Assembly (NCBI GenBank): GCA_964511015.1
Contig: CAZEDX010000074.1
Location: 1 to 20,124 of the forward strand
Length of the DNA: 20,124 nucleotides
Source of the DNA: FEN-1099 sp964511015
Lineage (GTDB): Bacteria > Lernaellota > Lernaellaia > Lernaellales > Lernaellaceae
Reading direction: 5' to 3'
The notes under the pieces were generated by a model. That model searched no databases and was not told the origin of the DNA. It was given only the letters and a program-made list of their open reading frames with translations. Shown here piece after piece: positions 1 through 6,609 of this stretch. The position numbers and the translations under genes are program-made. Numbering within the stretch: the first letter of the stretch is position 1; every line of letters starts with the position of its first letter.

Positions 1-25
1 CCCCGGCCTTTCCTTGCGAACAGGC

Positions 26-1264
26 TTAAGCCTTGTACTGCATGTTCTCGAAGAGACCGGCTGCGCCCATGCCGCCGCCGATGCACATCGAAACGATACC
101 GTACTTCAAGTTGTTGGCGATCATGTAGTAGATGATCTGCGTCGACAACTTCGCGCCGGTGCAGCCCAGGGGGTGGCCCAGGGCGATCGCGCCGCCGGTG
201 GGGTTGATGCGCTTGTCCCACATGATACCCAGCTCGCGCGCGCAATACAGAGCTTGCGCGGCGAAGGCTTCGTTGAGTTCGAACACGCCGATGTCGTCCA
301 GCGTCAGTTCTTTCTCGCCGTTAGCCTTGCGCTGTTTGTTGACCGATTTCATCAGTTCGGGAATCGCCAGGGCCGGGCCGATGCCCATGACATCGGGGTC
401 AAAGCCCACCACGCGATAGCCCAGCAATTTGGCCATCGGCTTCAGGCCTTTCTTCTCGGCCACTTCCTTCGCCATCAGCACCAGCGCCGCAGCGCCATCG
501 CTCATCTGTGACGAGTTGGCGGCGGTCACCGAGCCCATGCCTTCCTTGCCGGGGTACTTCGACGCCGGGTTGGCGAACGCGGGCTTCAGTTTCTGCATGC
601 CTTCGATAGTCGTGTCGCCACGCGGTCCTTCGTCGGTGTCGAACACGAACTCCTTCACGCCGCCTTTGCCGTCGTACAAGTGCGTTGGCAACGGGACGAT
701 CTGGTCTTTGAACACGCCGTCTTTCACGGCCTTTGCGGCTTTCATGTTCGATTCAAAGCCGAACTTGTCTTGGTCTTCACGGGAGATGCCGTAGATCTTG
801 GCGACATTTTCGGCGGTCTGGCCCATGCTGACGTACGCCTTGTGGTACTTCTCGGCCAATTTTAAGTTCGGGACGATCTTGTTGCCGCCCATGGGAATCA
901 TGGACATGGTTTCGGTGCCGCCGGCGACGCCGATATCGATCATGCCGGAGGCGATGTCGCATGCCACGATCCAGATCGATTGCAAGCCGGAGCTGCAATA
1001 ACGGTTGATCGTATAGGCCGGGATCTCATCGGGCAGCCCGGCGCAGTGAATAGCCTGACGAGCCACGTTCATGCCCTGTTCGCCTTCCGGCATGGCGCAG
1101 CCCATCACGACGTCCTGTACTTCTTTCGGGTCGATGCCAGCGCGCTTGATGGCCTCGGCGATGACCACCCCGCCCATATCGTCGGGACGGGTGTGAATCA
1201 GCGCGCCGCGCTTGGCTTTGCCTACCGCCGTGCGGCAAGCGCTAACAATCACAACCTCTCTCAT
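26..1264 (-). CDS. fadA: Acetyl-CoA C-acyltransferase (thiolase) of fatty acid beta-oxidation
   Basis: This 412-residue protein would carry out the last beta-oxidation step, thiolytic cleavage of 3-ketoacyl-CoA to acetyl-CoA and a shortened acyl-CoA in the cytoplasm. The thiolase signature is complete: nucleophilic Cys90 in NRYCSSGLQ, NEAF at 331-334, His364 in GGAIALGHPLGCTGA, and the proton-relay Cys394 in CIGGGMGAAG. Length is normal for the family. The ATG is preceded by AGGAGG with a 9-nt spacer. It lies 22 bp downstream of the fadN-type gene on the same strand, so the two form an operon and probably work as one beta-oxidation complex. From sequence alone a biosynthetic acetoacetyl-CoA thiolase is possible, but the partner gene favours degradation. 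Confidence 0.93.
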   Translation of the reverse strand: MREVVIVSACRTAVGKAKRGALIHTRPDDMGGVVIAEAIKRAGIDPKEVQDVVMGCAMPEGEQGMNVARQAIHCAGLPDEIPAYTINRYCSSGLQSIWIVACDIASGMIDIGVAGGTETMSMIPMGGNKIVPNLKLAEKYHKAYVSMGQTAENVAKIYGISREDQDKFGFESNMKAAKAVKDGVFKDQIVPLPTHLYDGKGGVKEFVFDTDEGPRGDTTIEGMQKLKPAFANPASKYPGKEGMGSVTAANSSQMSDGAAALVLMAKEVAEKKGLKPMAKLLGYRVVGFDPDVMGIGPALAIPELMKSVNKQRKANGEKELTLDDIGVFELNEAFAAQALYCARELGIMWDKRINPTGGAIALGHPLGCTGAKLSTQIIYYMIANNLKYGIVSMCIGGGMGAAGLFENMQYKA

Positions 1265-1286
1265 CGCTATGTTCCTCCTGTAAGGC

Positions 1287-3674
1287 TTAGTTACGCAGCG
1301 GTTTGTTGTTCTGGAGCATGTAGGCGATGCGTTCCTTGGTCTTGGGCTCGCCCAACAGGCTCATGAAGGCCTCGCGCTCGAGGTCCAGCAATTCCCACTC
1401 GCTGATCGTCTGGCCTTCCCAGCGATTGCCGCCGGCGATGATGTGCGCCACTTTGGTGGCGATTAATACGTCGTGGTCGCTGATCCAGCCAGCGTCCCGC
1501 ATGCTCTTCGCCGCGATGATGAAGGCCGCCTTGGTGCTTTCGCCGCCGACCGGAATGTCGGTGCGGGGCAGGCCCGGGTTGAAGTTGGCCCTGCGCATGC
1601 CTAGCGCAACTTCCTTGGCCTTGTAGATCAGCAGGTCGCGGTTTGGAACCATCACGTCGGTCGGGCGCAGGATGCCGGCATCCACGGCGTCTTTCATGCC
1701 GATAGCCACTTTCGCCATCGCGATGTTTTCGAACGCCTTCTGCGCGAAGGGCAAGATCGCCGGGTTGGCTGGGCCGAAGCCTTCGGTCATGCGCAGCGTC
1801 ATTTCCTTCGTGCCGCCGCCGGCCGGGATCACGCCGACGCCGACTTCGACCAGACCGATGTAGGTTTCGGCAGCCGCGACGACCTTCTGGCCGTGCAACG
1901 TGATTTCGCAACCACCGCCCAGAGCCATACCGGCCGGAGCCGTGACGACGGGCTTGCGGCAATACTTCATACGCATATTCGCGCGCTGCAGCTCGTGCGC
2001 CAGCTTTTCGACCATGTCGGCCTGGCCGTTGTTCATCGCCATCAGAATCATGAAAATGTTCGCGCCGACCGAGAAATTCTCGGCGTGGTTGGCGACCACA
2101 GCGGCTTCGAACTTGTCTTCTTCGAGCAGGTCCACCATCTTGTGGATGCCGTCGATGATGTCGGTATCAATGGCGTTCATCTTGGTGTGGAATTCGCAGC
2201 AAAGCACGCCTTCGCCGATGTCCCACAGCGTCGCGCCGTCGTTCTTCCACACTTCGCCCTTGGCGTCTTCGGAGAGGATGATGATCTTCGGGTCTTTCGG
2301 CACTTCGATGTACTTCTGGTTGACCAGATCGTACTGGAAGAGCTTGCCCTTTTCCTTTTTGTAGAAGGTCTTGTTGCCCTTCTTCAACATGGTTTCGATG
2401 CTGGCCGGAATGGCTTTGCCTTCCGCCTTCATCTTGGCCACGCTTTCTTCCAGGCCGATCGCATCCCAGGTCTCGAACGGGCCGAGCTTCCAGTTGAAGC
2501 CCCATTTCATGCCGCGGTCGATTTCGAGAATCGTGTCGGAAATTTCAGGCACACGCTTGGCGGTGTACAGCAGGCCTTCGGAGGCAAGAGCCCAGGCAAG
2601 CTTGCCGGCGCGGTCATCCGCGTACACGACTTTCTTGATGCCTTCTTCGAGCGGCAAACCCTTGGCCGCTTTGATAGAAGGGAATTCCGGCTTGGTCTGC
2701 GGCACGTATTCGACGGTCTTCCAATCGATGACGAGCTTGTCTTTGCCGTCTTTCTTGTAGAAGCCGCCCTTGGTTTTGTTGCCGAGCCACTTCTTCGCGA
2801 CGAGGTCATCGAAGAACTTCGGCGGCTTGAAGGTCTCGCGATCCGGGTCGTCGGCGCAACCGTTGTACACGGTCATGGCGACGTGGTGCAGCGTGTCCAA
2901 ACCAACCAGGTCGGCGGTCTTGAACGCGGCGGTTTTCGGACGGCCGAGCGGCGGGCCGACGATCGTGTCGACTTCGTCGATGCGATAGTCCATCTTCATC
3001 ATGGTGTTCATCGTGCCCATCATGCCGTGGACGCCGATGCGGTTGGCGACGAAGTTCGGGGTGTCCTTGGCCCAAATGACGCCCTTGCCCAGCACGTCGG
3101 TGCAGAATTCTTCCATGAACTTCAACAGTTCAGGCTTGGTCTTCGGGTGCGGAATGATTTCAAGGAGCTTCATGAACCGCACCGGGTTGAAAAAGTGCGT
3201 GCCCATGAAGTGCTGCTGCATTTCTTCCGACACCTCGGCGGTCATTTCCTTCACCGATAGGCCGGAGGTATTGGTCGACACGATCGAATCGGCTTTGCGG
3301 AACTTGTCCACCTTCGCCAGTATCTGCTTCTTGATGTCCATCCGCTCAACGACTACTTCGATGATCCAGTCGGCGTCGCCGATCTTCTCAAAGTCGTCTT
3401 CGAAGTTGCCGATCGTGATGATGTCGGCGGCCTTCTTCGTGTAGAAGGCGGGCGGTTTGGCTTTCAGAGCGGCGTCGAGCGAGCCCTGGCAGATTTTGTT
3501 GCGGATCTTCTTGTCCGTCGCAACTTTCTTCTGCTCGGCTTCGCTCAACATGTTCGGGAACGGAACGATGTCCAGCATCAAAACCGGGATGCCGCACCCG
3601 GCCAGATGGGCGGCGATGGCGCTCCCCATGACGCCGGAGCCCAGCACCGCTGCTTTCTTAATCACTCTGCTCAT
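1287..3674 (-). CDS. fadN: Fused 3-hydroxyacyl-CoA dehydrogenase / enoyl-CoA hydratase, FadN type
   Basis: The 795-residue bifunctional enzyme would hydrate enoyl-CoA and oxidise 3-hydroxyacyl-CoA with NAD+. The N-terminal half is the dehydrogenase: Rossmann GSGVMG at 12-17, EVVVER at 106-111, NTSG at 135-138, catalytic His160 in THFFNPVRFM, and DTPNFVANRIG at 204-214. A crotonase fold follows from about 475, with both expected glutamates, Glu590 in ALGGGCE and Glu610 in GLVEVGVGVIPAGGG. Having the dehydrogenase first is the order of Bacillus FadN (about 790 aa), opposite to Escherichia FadB. The ATG follows AAAGGAGG with a 9-nt spacer. It is the first gene of the operon with the thiolase, downstream of a FadR-like palindrome. 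No frameshift or missing key residue is seen. Confidence 0.92.
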   Translation of the reverse strand: MSRVIKKAAVLGSGVMGSAIAAHLAGCGIPVLMLDIVPFPNMLSEAEQKKVATDKKIRNKICQGSLDAALKAKPPAFYTKKAADIITIGNFEDDFEKIGDADWIIEVVVERMDIKKQILAKVDKFRKADSIVSTNTSGLSVKEMTAEVSEEMQQHFMGTHFFNPVRFMKLLEIIPHPKTKPELLKFMEEFCTDVLGKGVIWAKDTPNFVANRIGVHGMMGTMNTMMKMDYRIDEVDTIVGPPLGRPKTAAFKTADLVGLDTLHHVAMTVYNGCADDPDRETFKPPKFFDDLVAKKWLGNKTKGGFYKKDGKDKLVIDWKTVEYVPQTKPEFPSIKAAKGLPLEEGIKKVVYADDRAGKLAWALASEGLLYTAKRVPEISDTILEIDRGMKWGFNWKLGPFETWDAIGLEESVAKMKAEGKAIPASIETMLKKGNKTFYKKEKGKLFQYDLVNQKYIEVPKDPKIIILSEDAKGEVWKNDGATLWDIGEGVLCCEFHTKMNAIDTDIIDGIHKMVDLLEEDKFEAAVVANHAENFSVGANIFMILMAMNNGQADMVEKLAHELQRANMRMKYCRKPVVTAPAGMALGGGCEITLHGQKVVAAAETYIGLVEVGVGVIPAGGGTKEMTLRMTEGFGPANPAILPFAQKAFENIAMAKVAIGMKDAVDAGILRPTDVMVPNRDLLIYKAKEVALGMRRANFNPGLPRTDIPVGGESTKAAFIIAAKSMRDAGWISDHDVLIATKVAHIIAGGNRWEGQTISEWELLDLEREAFMSLLGEPKTKERIAYMLQNNKPLRN

Positions 3675-3841
3675 TAGACGATTCCTCCTTTGCGTTTAGA
3701 CAAATGGTCGGAAGTACGTGAAAATACGATATGGTTAGCCCGGAAATCGGAGACGATGTGGTGGTACTCAGGCAATAAGCCCGTGCGCTTTTCAACCGCG
3801 TGACTGGCTGGCAATGACTTCCCCCGATTCACCGAGGTAGC

Positions 3842-3859
3842 TGAATGAGCCCTCATTCA
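3842..3859 (-). promoter_or_regulatory. Candidate FadR (TetR-type) operator of the fad operon
   Basis: TGAATGAG-CC-CTCATTCA is a perfect 8-bp inverted repeat with a 2-bp centre. The form TGAATGA-N4-TCATTCA is, as I recall, the box of Bacillus FadR, a TetR-family repressor of beta-oxidation genes released by long-chain acyl-CoA. It lies about 170 bp upstream of the fadN start and just downstream (in the minus direction) of a -35-like TTGACT, a position suited to repression. The palindrome is seen directly; the regulator is inferred, and no fadR gene is in the window. Confidence 0.6.
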
Positions 3860-3888
3860 AGCAGAACCGCATTCGAAATGCAAGTCAA
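3860..3888 (-). promoter_or_regulatory. Possible fad operon promoter (-35-like TTGACT)
   Basis: On the minus strand TTGACT (plus-strand 3883-3888) is followed by a 13-bp dyad GCATT-N3-AATGC and then, at 17-18 bp, by only weak -10 matches just before the palindrome. The -35 match is good but the -10 is poor, so this is a tentative promoter whose main support is its position next to the operator. Confidence 0.3.
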
Positions 3889-3899
3889 AAATCGAAAAG

Positions 3900-3968
3900 A
3901 AACACAATTAATGCCTGCTCGGCGTGTTGTATCAGATGTAGACACCATTGAAAAACAAAATTGTGTTT
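3900..3968. repeat. Spaced 10-bp perfect inverted repeat
   Basis: AAACACAATT at 3900-3909 and its exact reverse complement AATTGTGTTT at 3959-3968 are separated by 49 bp. The pair sits upstream of the GH31 gene. It could be a two-site operator or the ends of a short structured element. The spacing is too long for a terminator, and no target duplication was seen. Confidence 0.5.
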
Positions 3969-4042
3969 GTATGACAATGACTTAGAAAAATATTCCCATC
4001 GGCCGCGGTTTGTGGTATCCGAGTCCGAAAAAGCGAGGTCAC

Positions 4043-6112
4043 ATGAAACGAATCGCCACCTTGTTGCTTGTTTTGTTTCTGACGACGATTTTCGGTTGCA
4101 CGGTCGAAAAAGAGAACGACCCGGTAGCGGCCTCACCGGCTGGTTGGCGCTGGATGCTTGACCCCGACGGCAAGCTGACTGTCTCGTTCGACAACCGCAT
4201 TCTGCTCGAATGGCTCGGCGTGGAAGCCGACGAACTCGACGGCGGCGCCTGGATGCTCTTCGGCTTCTTCCATTTCTGGGATACCAACCGCTCCACGTCC
4301 GCGTTGGTTTTTCAACAAGATGGCGACGCGTTACGCCTTGTGAAAAACGGCCACGCCTTCGGCGCGGTGACGTTCACGGCGACGAACGAAGGTGGTCTGC
4401 GCGTGTCCGTGCGCCTGAACGACGCGTCGGCGCAAGCGCTACGCCTGCGTTTCCATCTGCGCGACGACGACCGCTTCTGGGGTTTCGGCGAACAATACAA
4501 CTTCCTCGATTTCCGCGGCCGGCGCGTGCCGATCTGGGTGTCGGAACAAGGCGTGGGCCGCAGTGAGAATCCACTGCTGCCGTTCCAAGGCAAGCTGACC
4601 GATTCCTATTTCCCGATGCCGTATTTCGTCGATCCGCTGCGCGGTTTCGGTTTCCTGTTGGAGAACACCGAATATGCGTTGTTCGATCTTGGCGCAAAAG
4701 AGGCTGATGTCTGGTCGTCCGAGGTGTGGAACGGGCGCGAGGTTTCGTTCTTGCTGTTGCCCGGCCCGCGGCCGGCGCTGGTCGTGCAACAACTCACCGC
4801 CGCGGTCGGCCGGCCGCAGCAACCACCGCCGGACTGGGCGTTCGACGGCGTGTGGCTGGCGGCGCAAGGCGGGCCGGCGGTGGTGCGTGAACGACTGGCG
4901 GCGGCGTTGTCGGCCGATGTTACGGTCACGGCCATGTGGGTGCAGGACTGGCTCGGCCGGCGCGAGTTCGGGCTCGGCAATGCCGGCGTGAAGTACCACT
5001 GGACCGCCGACGAAGAATTGTATCCCGACCTCGCCGGACTGATCGCCGAATTGCGCGCGCAGGGCGTCCGCTTCCTGGGCTACTTCAACCCGTTTGTCAC
5101 GCTGGCGTACGATCAATGGGAAGAGGCCGTGGCGAACGGCTACCTGATCGAACGAACCGGCGGCACACCCTACATCTTTCCCATCGTGACCTTCGCCGGC
5201 AGCTTGCTGGACGTGACCAACCCCGCGGCGGGCGATTGGTTTCAGGGATTTGCCCGCGAAGCCGTCGCCTACGGGATGTCGGGTTGGATGGCCGATTTCG
5301 GCGAATGGCTGCCGTACGACGCCGGCCAGTTCGACGGCGACGCGCCGCGCGACCACAACCTGTACCCGGAGGCCTGGCACCGCTTGAATCGCGAGGTGCT
5401 CGAAGAAGCCTATCCGGACGGCGACTATGTTATGTTCACGCGCAGCGGCTACACCGGCGAGCAGCGCGTCGCACAGATCGTCTGGGCCGGCGACCAGGAA
5501 GCCACCTGGTCCGCGCTCGACGGGCTGCCGACGGTCGTCACGGCCGGGCTGACCGCGGGCCTCGCCGGCGTGCCGTTCTTCACGCACGACATCGCCGGCT
5601 TCTCCGGCGGACCGAGCACGAAAGAGTTGTTCATGCGCTGGACCGAACTCGGCGCGTTCACGCCGGTCATGCGCACGCACGAGGGGCTGCAGAGCGGCGT
5701 CAATCATCGCTTCGACAGCGACGCCGAAACCTTGGCGCACTTCTCATTGTTCGCGCGCATCCATCGAGCCCTGGCGCCGTACTTCTTGGCCCTGGCGCAA
5801 GAGGCGGTGGAGCAGGGGCTGCCAATGATCCGCCACACCGTGCTGGTCGATCCGGAATGGCCCGCGGCCTACACGGCCGGCCAACAATGGATGCTCGGCA
5901 ACGATCTACTGATCGCGCCGGTGGTTACCGAGGGCGCAACCTCCGTGACGGTTTATCTACCCGACGGCGAGTGGCAACACCTGCTGACCGACGAGTCCCA
6001 CTCCGGCCGCCAGGTCATCGAGGTCGACGCGCCGCTCGGCCGCCCGGCCGTGTTCGTGCGAAAAGGCAAACTGACCGAGATTCGGCAACAGGTGCGGGAG
6101 TGGGTGGAGTAG
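4043..6112 (+). CDS. Exported GH31 family alpha-glycosidase lipoprotein
   Basis: The 689-residue protein begins with a lipoprotein signal: MKR, a hydrophobic stretch and TIFGC, giving lipidated Cys19 followed by Thr, so probably outer-membrane sorted. The first ATG in frame (4010) would put charged residues ahead of this signal, so the ATG at 4043 behind GAGGT is chosen. The GH31 barrel spans about 260-600. The nucleophile is Asp418 in GWMADFGEWLP and the acid/base is Asp484 in WAGDQ; MRTHEG lies at 543-548, and a C-terminal beta domain follows. GWMADFGE(Y/W)LP is the form found in the sulfoquinovosidase (YihQ) branch. However, the loop after QDW (301-303), where YihQ carries its sulfonate-binding Arg and Trp, reads GNAGVKYHW here, so another alpha-glycoside is the likelier substrate. 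The gene stands alone, with no sugar transporter beside it. Confidence 0.85.
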   Translation: MKRIATLLLVLFLTTIFGCTVEKENDPVAASPAGWRWMLDPDGKLTVSFDNRILLEWLGVEADELDGGAWMLFGFFHFWDTNRSTSALVFQQDGDALRLVKNGHAFGAVTFTATNEGGLRVSVRLNDASAQALRLRFHLRDDDRFWGFGEQYNFLDFRGRRVPIWVSEQGVGRSENPLLPFQGKLTDSYFPMPYFVDPLRGFGFLLENTEYALFDLGAKEADVWSSEVWNGREVSFLLLPGPRPALVVQQLTAAVGRPQQPPPDWAFDGVWLAAQGGPAVVRERLAAALSADVTVTAMWVQDWLGRREFGLGNAGVKYHWTADEELYPDLAGLIAELRAQGVRFLGYFNPFVTLAYDQWEEAVANGYLIERTGGTPYIFPIVTFAGSLLDVTNPAAGDWFQGFAREAVAYGMSGWMADFGEWLPYDAGQFDGDAPRDHNLYPEAWHRLNREVLEEAYPDGDYVMFTRSGYTGEQRVAQIVWAGDQEATWSALDGLPTVVTAGLTAGLAGVPFFTHDIAGFSGGPSTKELFMRWTELGAFTPVMRTHEGLQSGVNHRFDSDAETLAHFSLFARIHRALAPYFLALAQEAVEQGLPMIRHTVLVDPEWPAAYTAGQQWMLGNDLLIAPVVTEGATSVTVYLPDGEWQHLLTDESHSGRQVIEVDAPLGRPAVFVRKGKLTEIRQQVREWVE

Positions 6113-6263
6113 ACTTCAACCGGTTTGGTAATTGCAGTTAACCGTATATCCTGGTCACCGGAAGTTTTACCGTAGTGTTGTGAAAAGTGATCGCCCCCAG
6201 ATGTGGGGTATAAAAAGTTTTCATAGGACGAATAGAAGGACATTACCAAACGAAACGAACGAC

Positions 6264-6283
6264 CGTTCGAAAGCGGTCGAACG
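6264..6283. repeat. Stem-loop, 7-bp stem
   Basis: CGTTCGA (6264-6270) pairs with TCGAACG (6277-6283) across a 6-nt loop. An alternative pairing, CGACCG (6260-6265) with CGGTCG (6274-6279), uses overlapping bases. There is no T tract on either side. Confidence 0.5.
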
Positions 6284-6295
6284 ATGTTTCAAAAC

Positions 6296-6328
6296 ACGGG
6301 TGAAAAACGGGCGTTTAACGGGAAATCG
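6296..6328 (+). repeat. Three 11-bp-phased ACGGG direct repeats
   Basis: ACGGGTGAAAA, ACGGGCGTTTA and ACGGGAAATCG follow one another with no gap, so ACGGG recurs at 6296, 6307 and 6318, exactly one helical turn apart. The layout resembles a protein-binding array rather than coding sequence. Confidence 0.5.
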
Positions 6329-6341
6329 GGTCTAATAAAGT

Positions 6342-6377
6342 CAAACACTTGCACATCGTGTTTGGCACGAAAACACG
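6342..6377. repeat. Two mutually exclusive 7-bp stem-loops
   Basis: CAAACAC (6342-6348) can pair with GTGTTTG (6358-6364). The overlapping CGTGTTT (6357-6363) can instead pair with AAACACG (6371-6377) across a 7-nt loop. The central segment therefore has two competing partners, an arrangement known from attenuators. No downstream coding region on the plus strand supports such a role, so only the structure is claimed. Confidence 0.45.
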
Positions 6378-6407
6378 GTCGATCGGCGGGCGAAAAATGG
6401 CACTTTT
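6375..6407 (+). repeat. Degenerate 11-bp-phased repeats
   Basis: ACGGTCGATCG, GCGGGCGAAAA and ATGGCACTTTT are consecutive 11-mers with a shared GG and an AT-rich second half. They look like diverged copies of the ACGGG-N6 units at 6296. The third unit is weak. Confidence 0.3.
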
Positions 6408-6410
6408 CGC
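6390..6410. repeat. Stem-loop, 7-bp stem
   Basis: GCGAAAA (6390-6396) pairs with TTTTCGC (6404-6410) across a 7-nt loop. With its T run inside the stem it could act as a weak terminator, but there is no free T tract after it. Confidence 0.45.
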
Positions 6411-6429
6411 AGCTTGTTTTCGACGATAA

Positions 6430-6454
6430 TGCTATAACGATAGCAAGCACTTGC
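6430..6454. repeat. Stem-loop TGCTAT-N4-ATAGCA with adjoining dyad
   Basis: TGCTAT (6430-6435) pairs with ATAGCA (6440-6445) across AACG. It overlaps a second dyad, GCAAG-CA-CTTGC, at 6443-6454. Confidence 0.4.
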
Positions 6455-6472
6455 GCGGCGATTTCGTCACAA

Positions 6473-6495
6473 TCTGCCGGTCGTTTTCCGGCAGA
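6473..6495. terminator. GC-rich stem-loop, possible bidirectional terminator
   Basis: TCTGCCGG (6473-6480) pairs perfectly with CCGGCAGA (6488-6495) across a 7-nt loop. It is the strongest hairpin in the convergent region, about 115 bp past the pit stop and 360 bp past the GH31 stop. It lacks a T tract on either strand, so terminator function is uncertain. Confidence 0.3.
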
Positions 6496-6542
6496 ATGCG
6501 CGTCAAATTGCGAACAAATCACCGGGTCGCATACATATCTGC

Positions 6543-6564
6543 ACGGGCAAAAAACGGGTAAATG
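6543..6564 (+). repeat. Two 11-bp-phased ACGGG direct repeats
   Basis: ACGGGCAAAAA and ACGGGTAAATG are adjacent 11-mers with ACGGG at 6543 and 6554. They match the three-unit array at 6296 in both sequence and period. Confidence 0.45.
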
Positions 6565-6609
6565 TCGACAACGCAAGCCAAAGCGATTCCGTCAAGATAT
6601 CTAGCCTAG

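Larger units (their letters stand above)
3675..4042. other. Divergent intergenic region between fadN operon and GH31 gene
   Basis: About 370 bp without a credible gene, clearly more AT-rich than its surroundings. It holds the fadN ribosome site (3683-3690), an 18-bp FadR-like palindrome, a -35-like TTGACT on the minus strand, a small GCATT/AATGC dyad at 3869-3881, and a spaced 10-bp inverted repeat nearer the GH31 gene. The GH31 start is preceded by GAGGT at 4034-4038. Short open frames here have no homology signature or ribosome site that I can defend. Confidence 0.7.
6113..6609. other. Convergent intergenic region rich in repeats
   Basis: About 500 bp between the 3' ends of the GH31 gene (plus) and a pit gene (minus). 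It is AT-richer than its flanks. I see no protein gene: open frames of about 95-106 codons overlap on opposite strands without ribosome sites or recognisable domains. It contains at least five short perfect stem-loops and three clusters of 11-bp-phased direct repeats, listed separately. None is a classical hairpin with a T tract. A weaker hairpin, CCCCA-GATG-TGGGG at 6195-6208, lies about 80 bp past the GH31 stop with TTTT about 10 bp later, and might terminate transcription. Confidence 0.6.

Noticed and set aside
1893..3260. 455-codon open frame on the plus strand opposite fadN
   Set aside because: It is the antisense shadow of a high-GC gene: His/Val/Asp-rich with no domain, and it lies wholly within the clearly functional fadN frame.
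4010..4042. Upstream ATG as the GH31 start
   Set aside because: It would place polar residues before a clear lipoprotein signal and has no ribosome site, whereas ATG 4043 follows GAGGT.
4439..5740. 433-codon open frame on the minus strand opposite the GH31 gene
   Set aside because: Low-complexity Arg/Gln/Ala composition with no motif; the opposite strand encodes intact GH31 catalytic motifs through the same stretch.
4043..6112. Calling the GH31 enzyme a sulfoquinovosidase
   Set aside because: The core motifs fit, but the Arg/Trp expected for sulfonate binding are not found in the corresponding loop, and no sulfoquinovose pathway gene is nearby.
4936..6141. 401-codon plus-strand frame overlapping the GH31 gene in another frame
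   Set aside because: Extremely Arg-rich, typical of an out-of-frame read of GC-rich coding DNA.
6284..6604. Overlapping open frames of about 95-106 codons on both strands in the convergent region
   Set aside because: No ribosome site, no recognisable domain, and the DNA is explained better by inverted and phased repeats.
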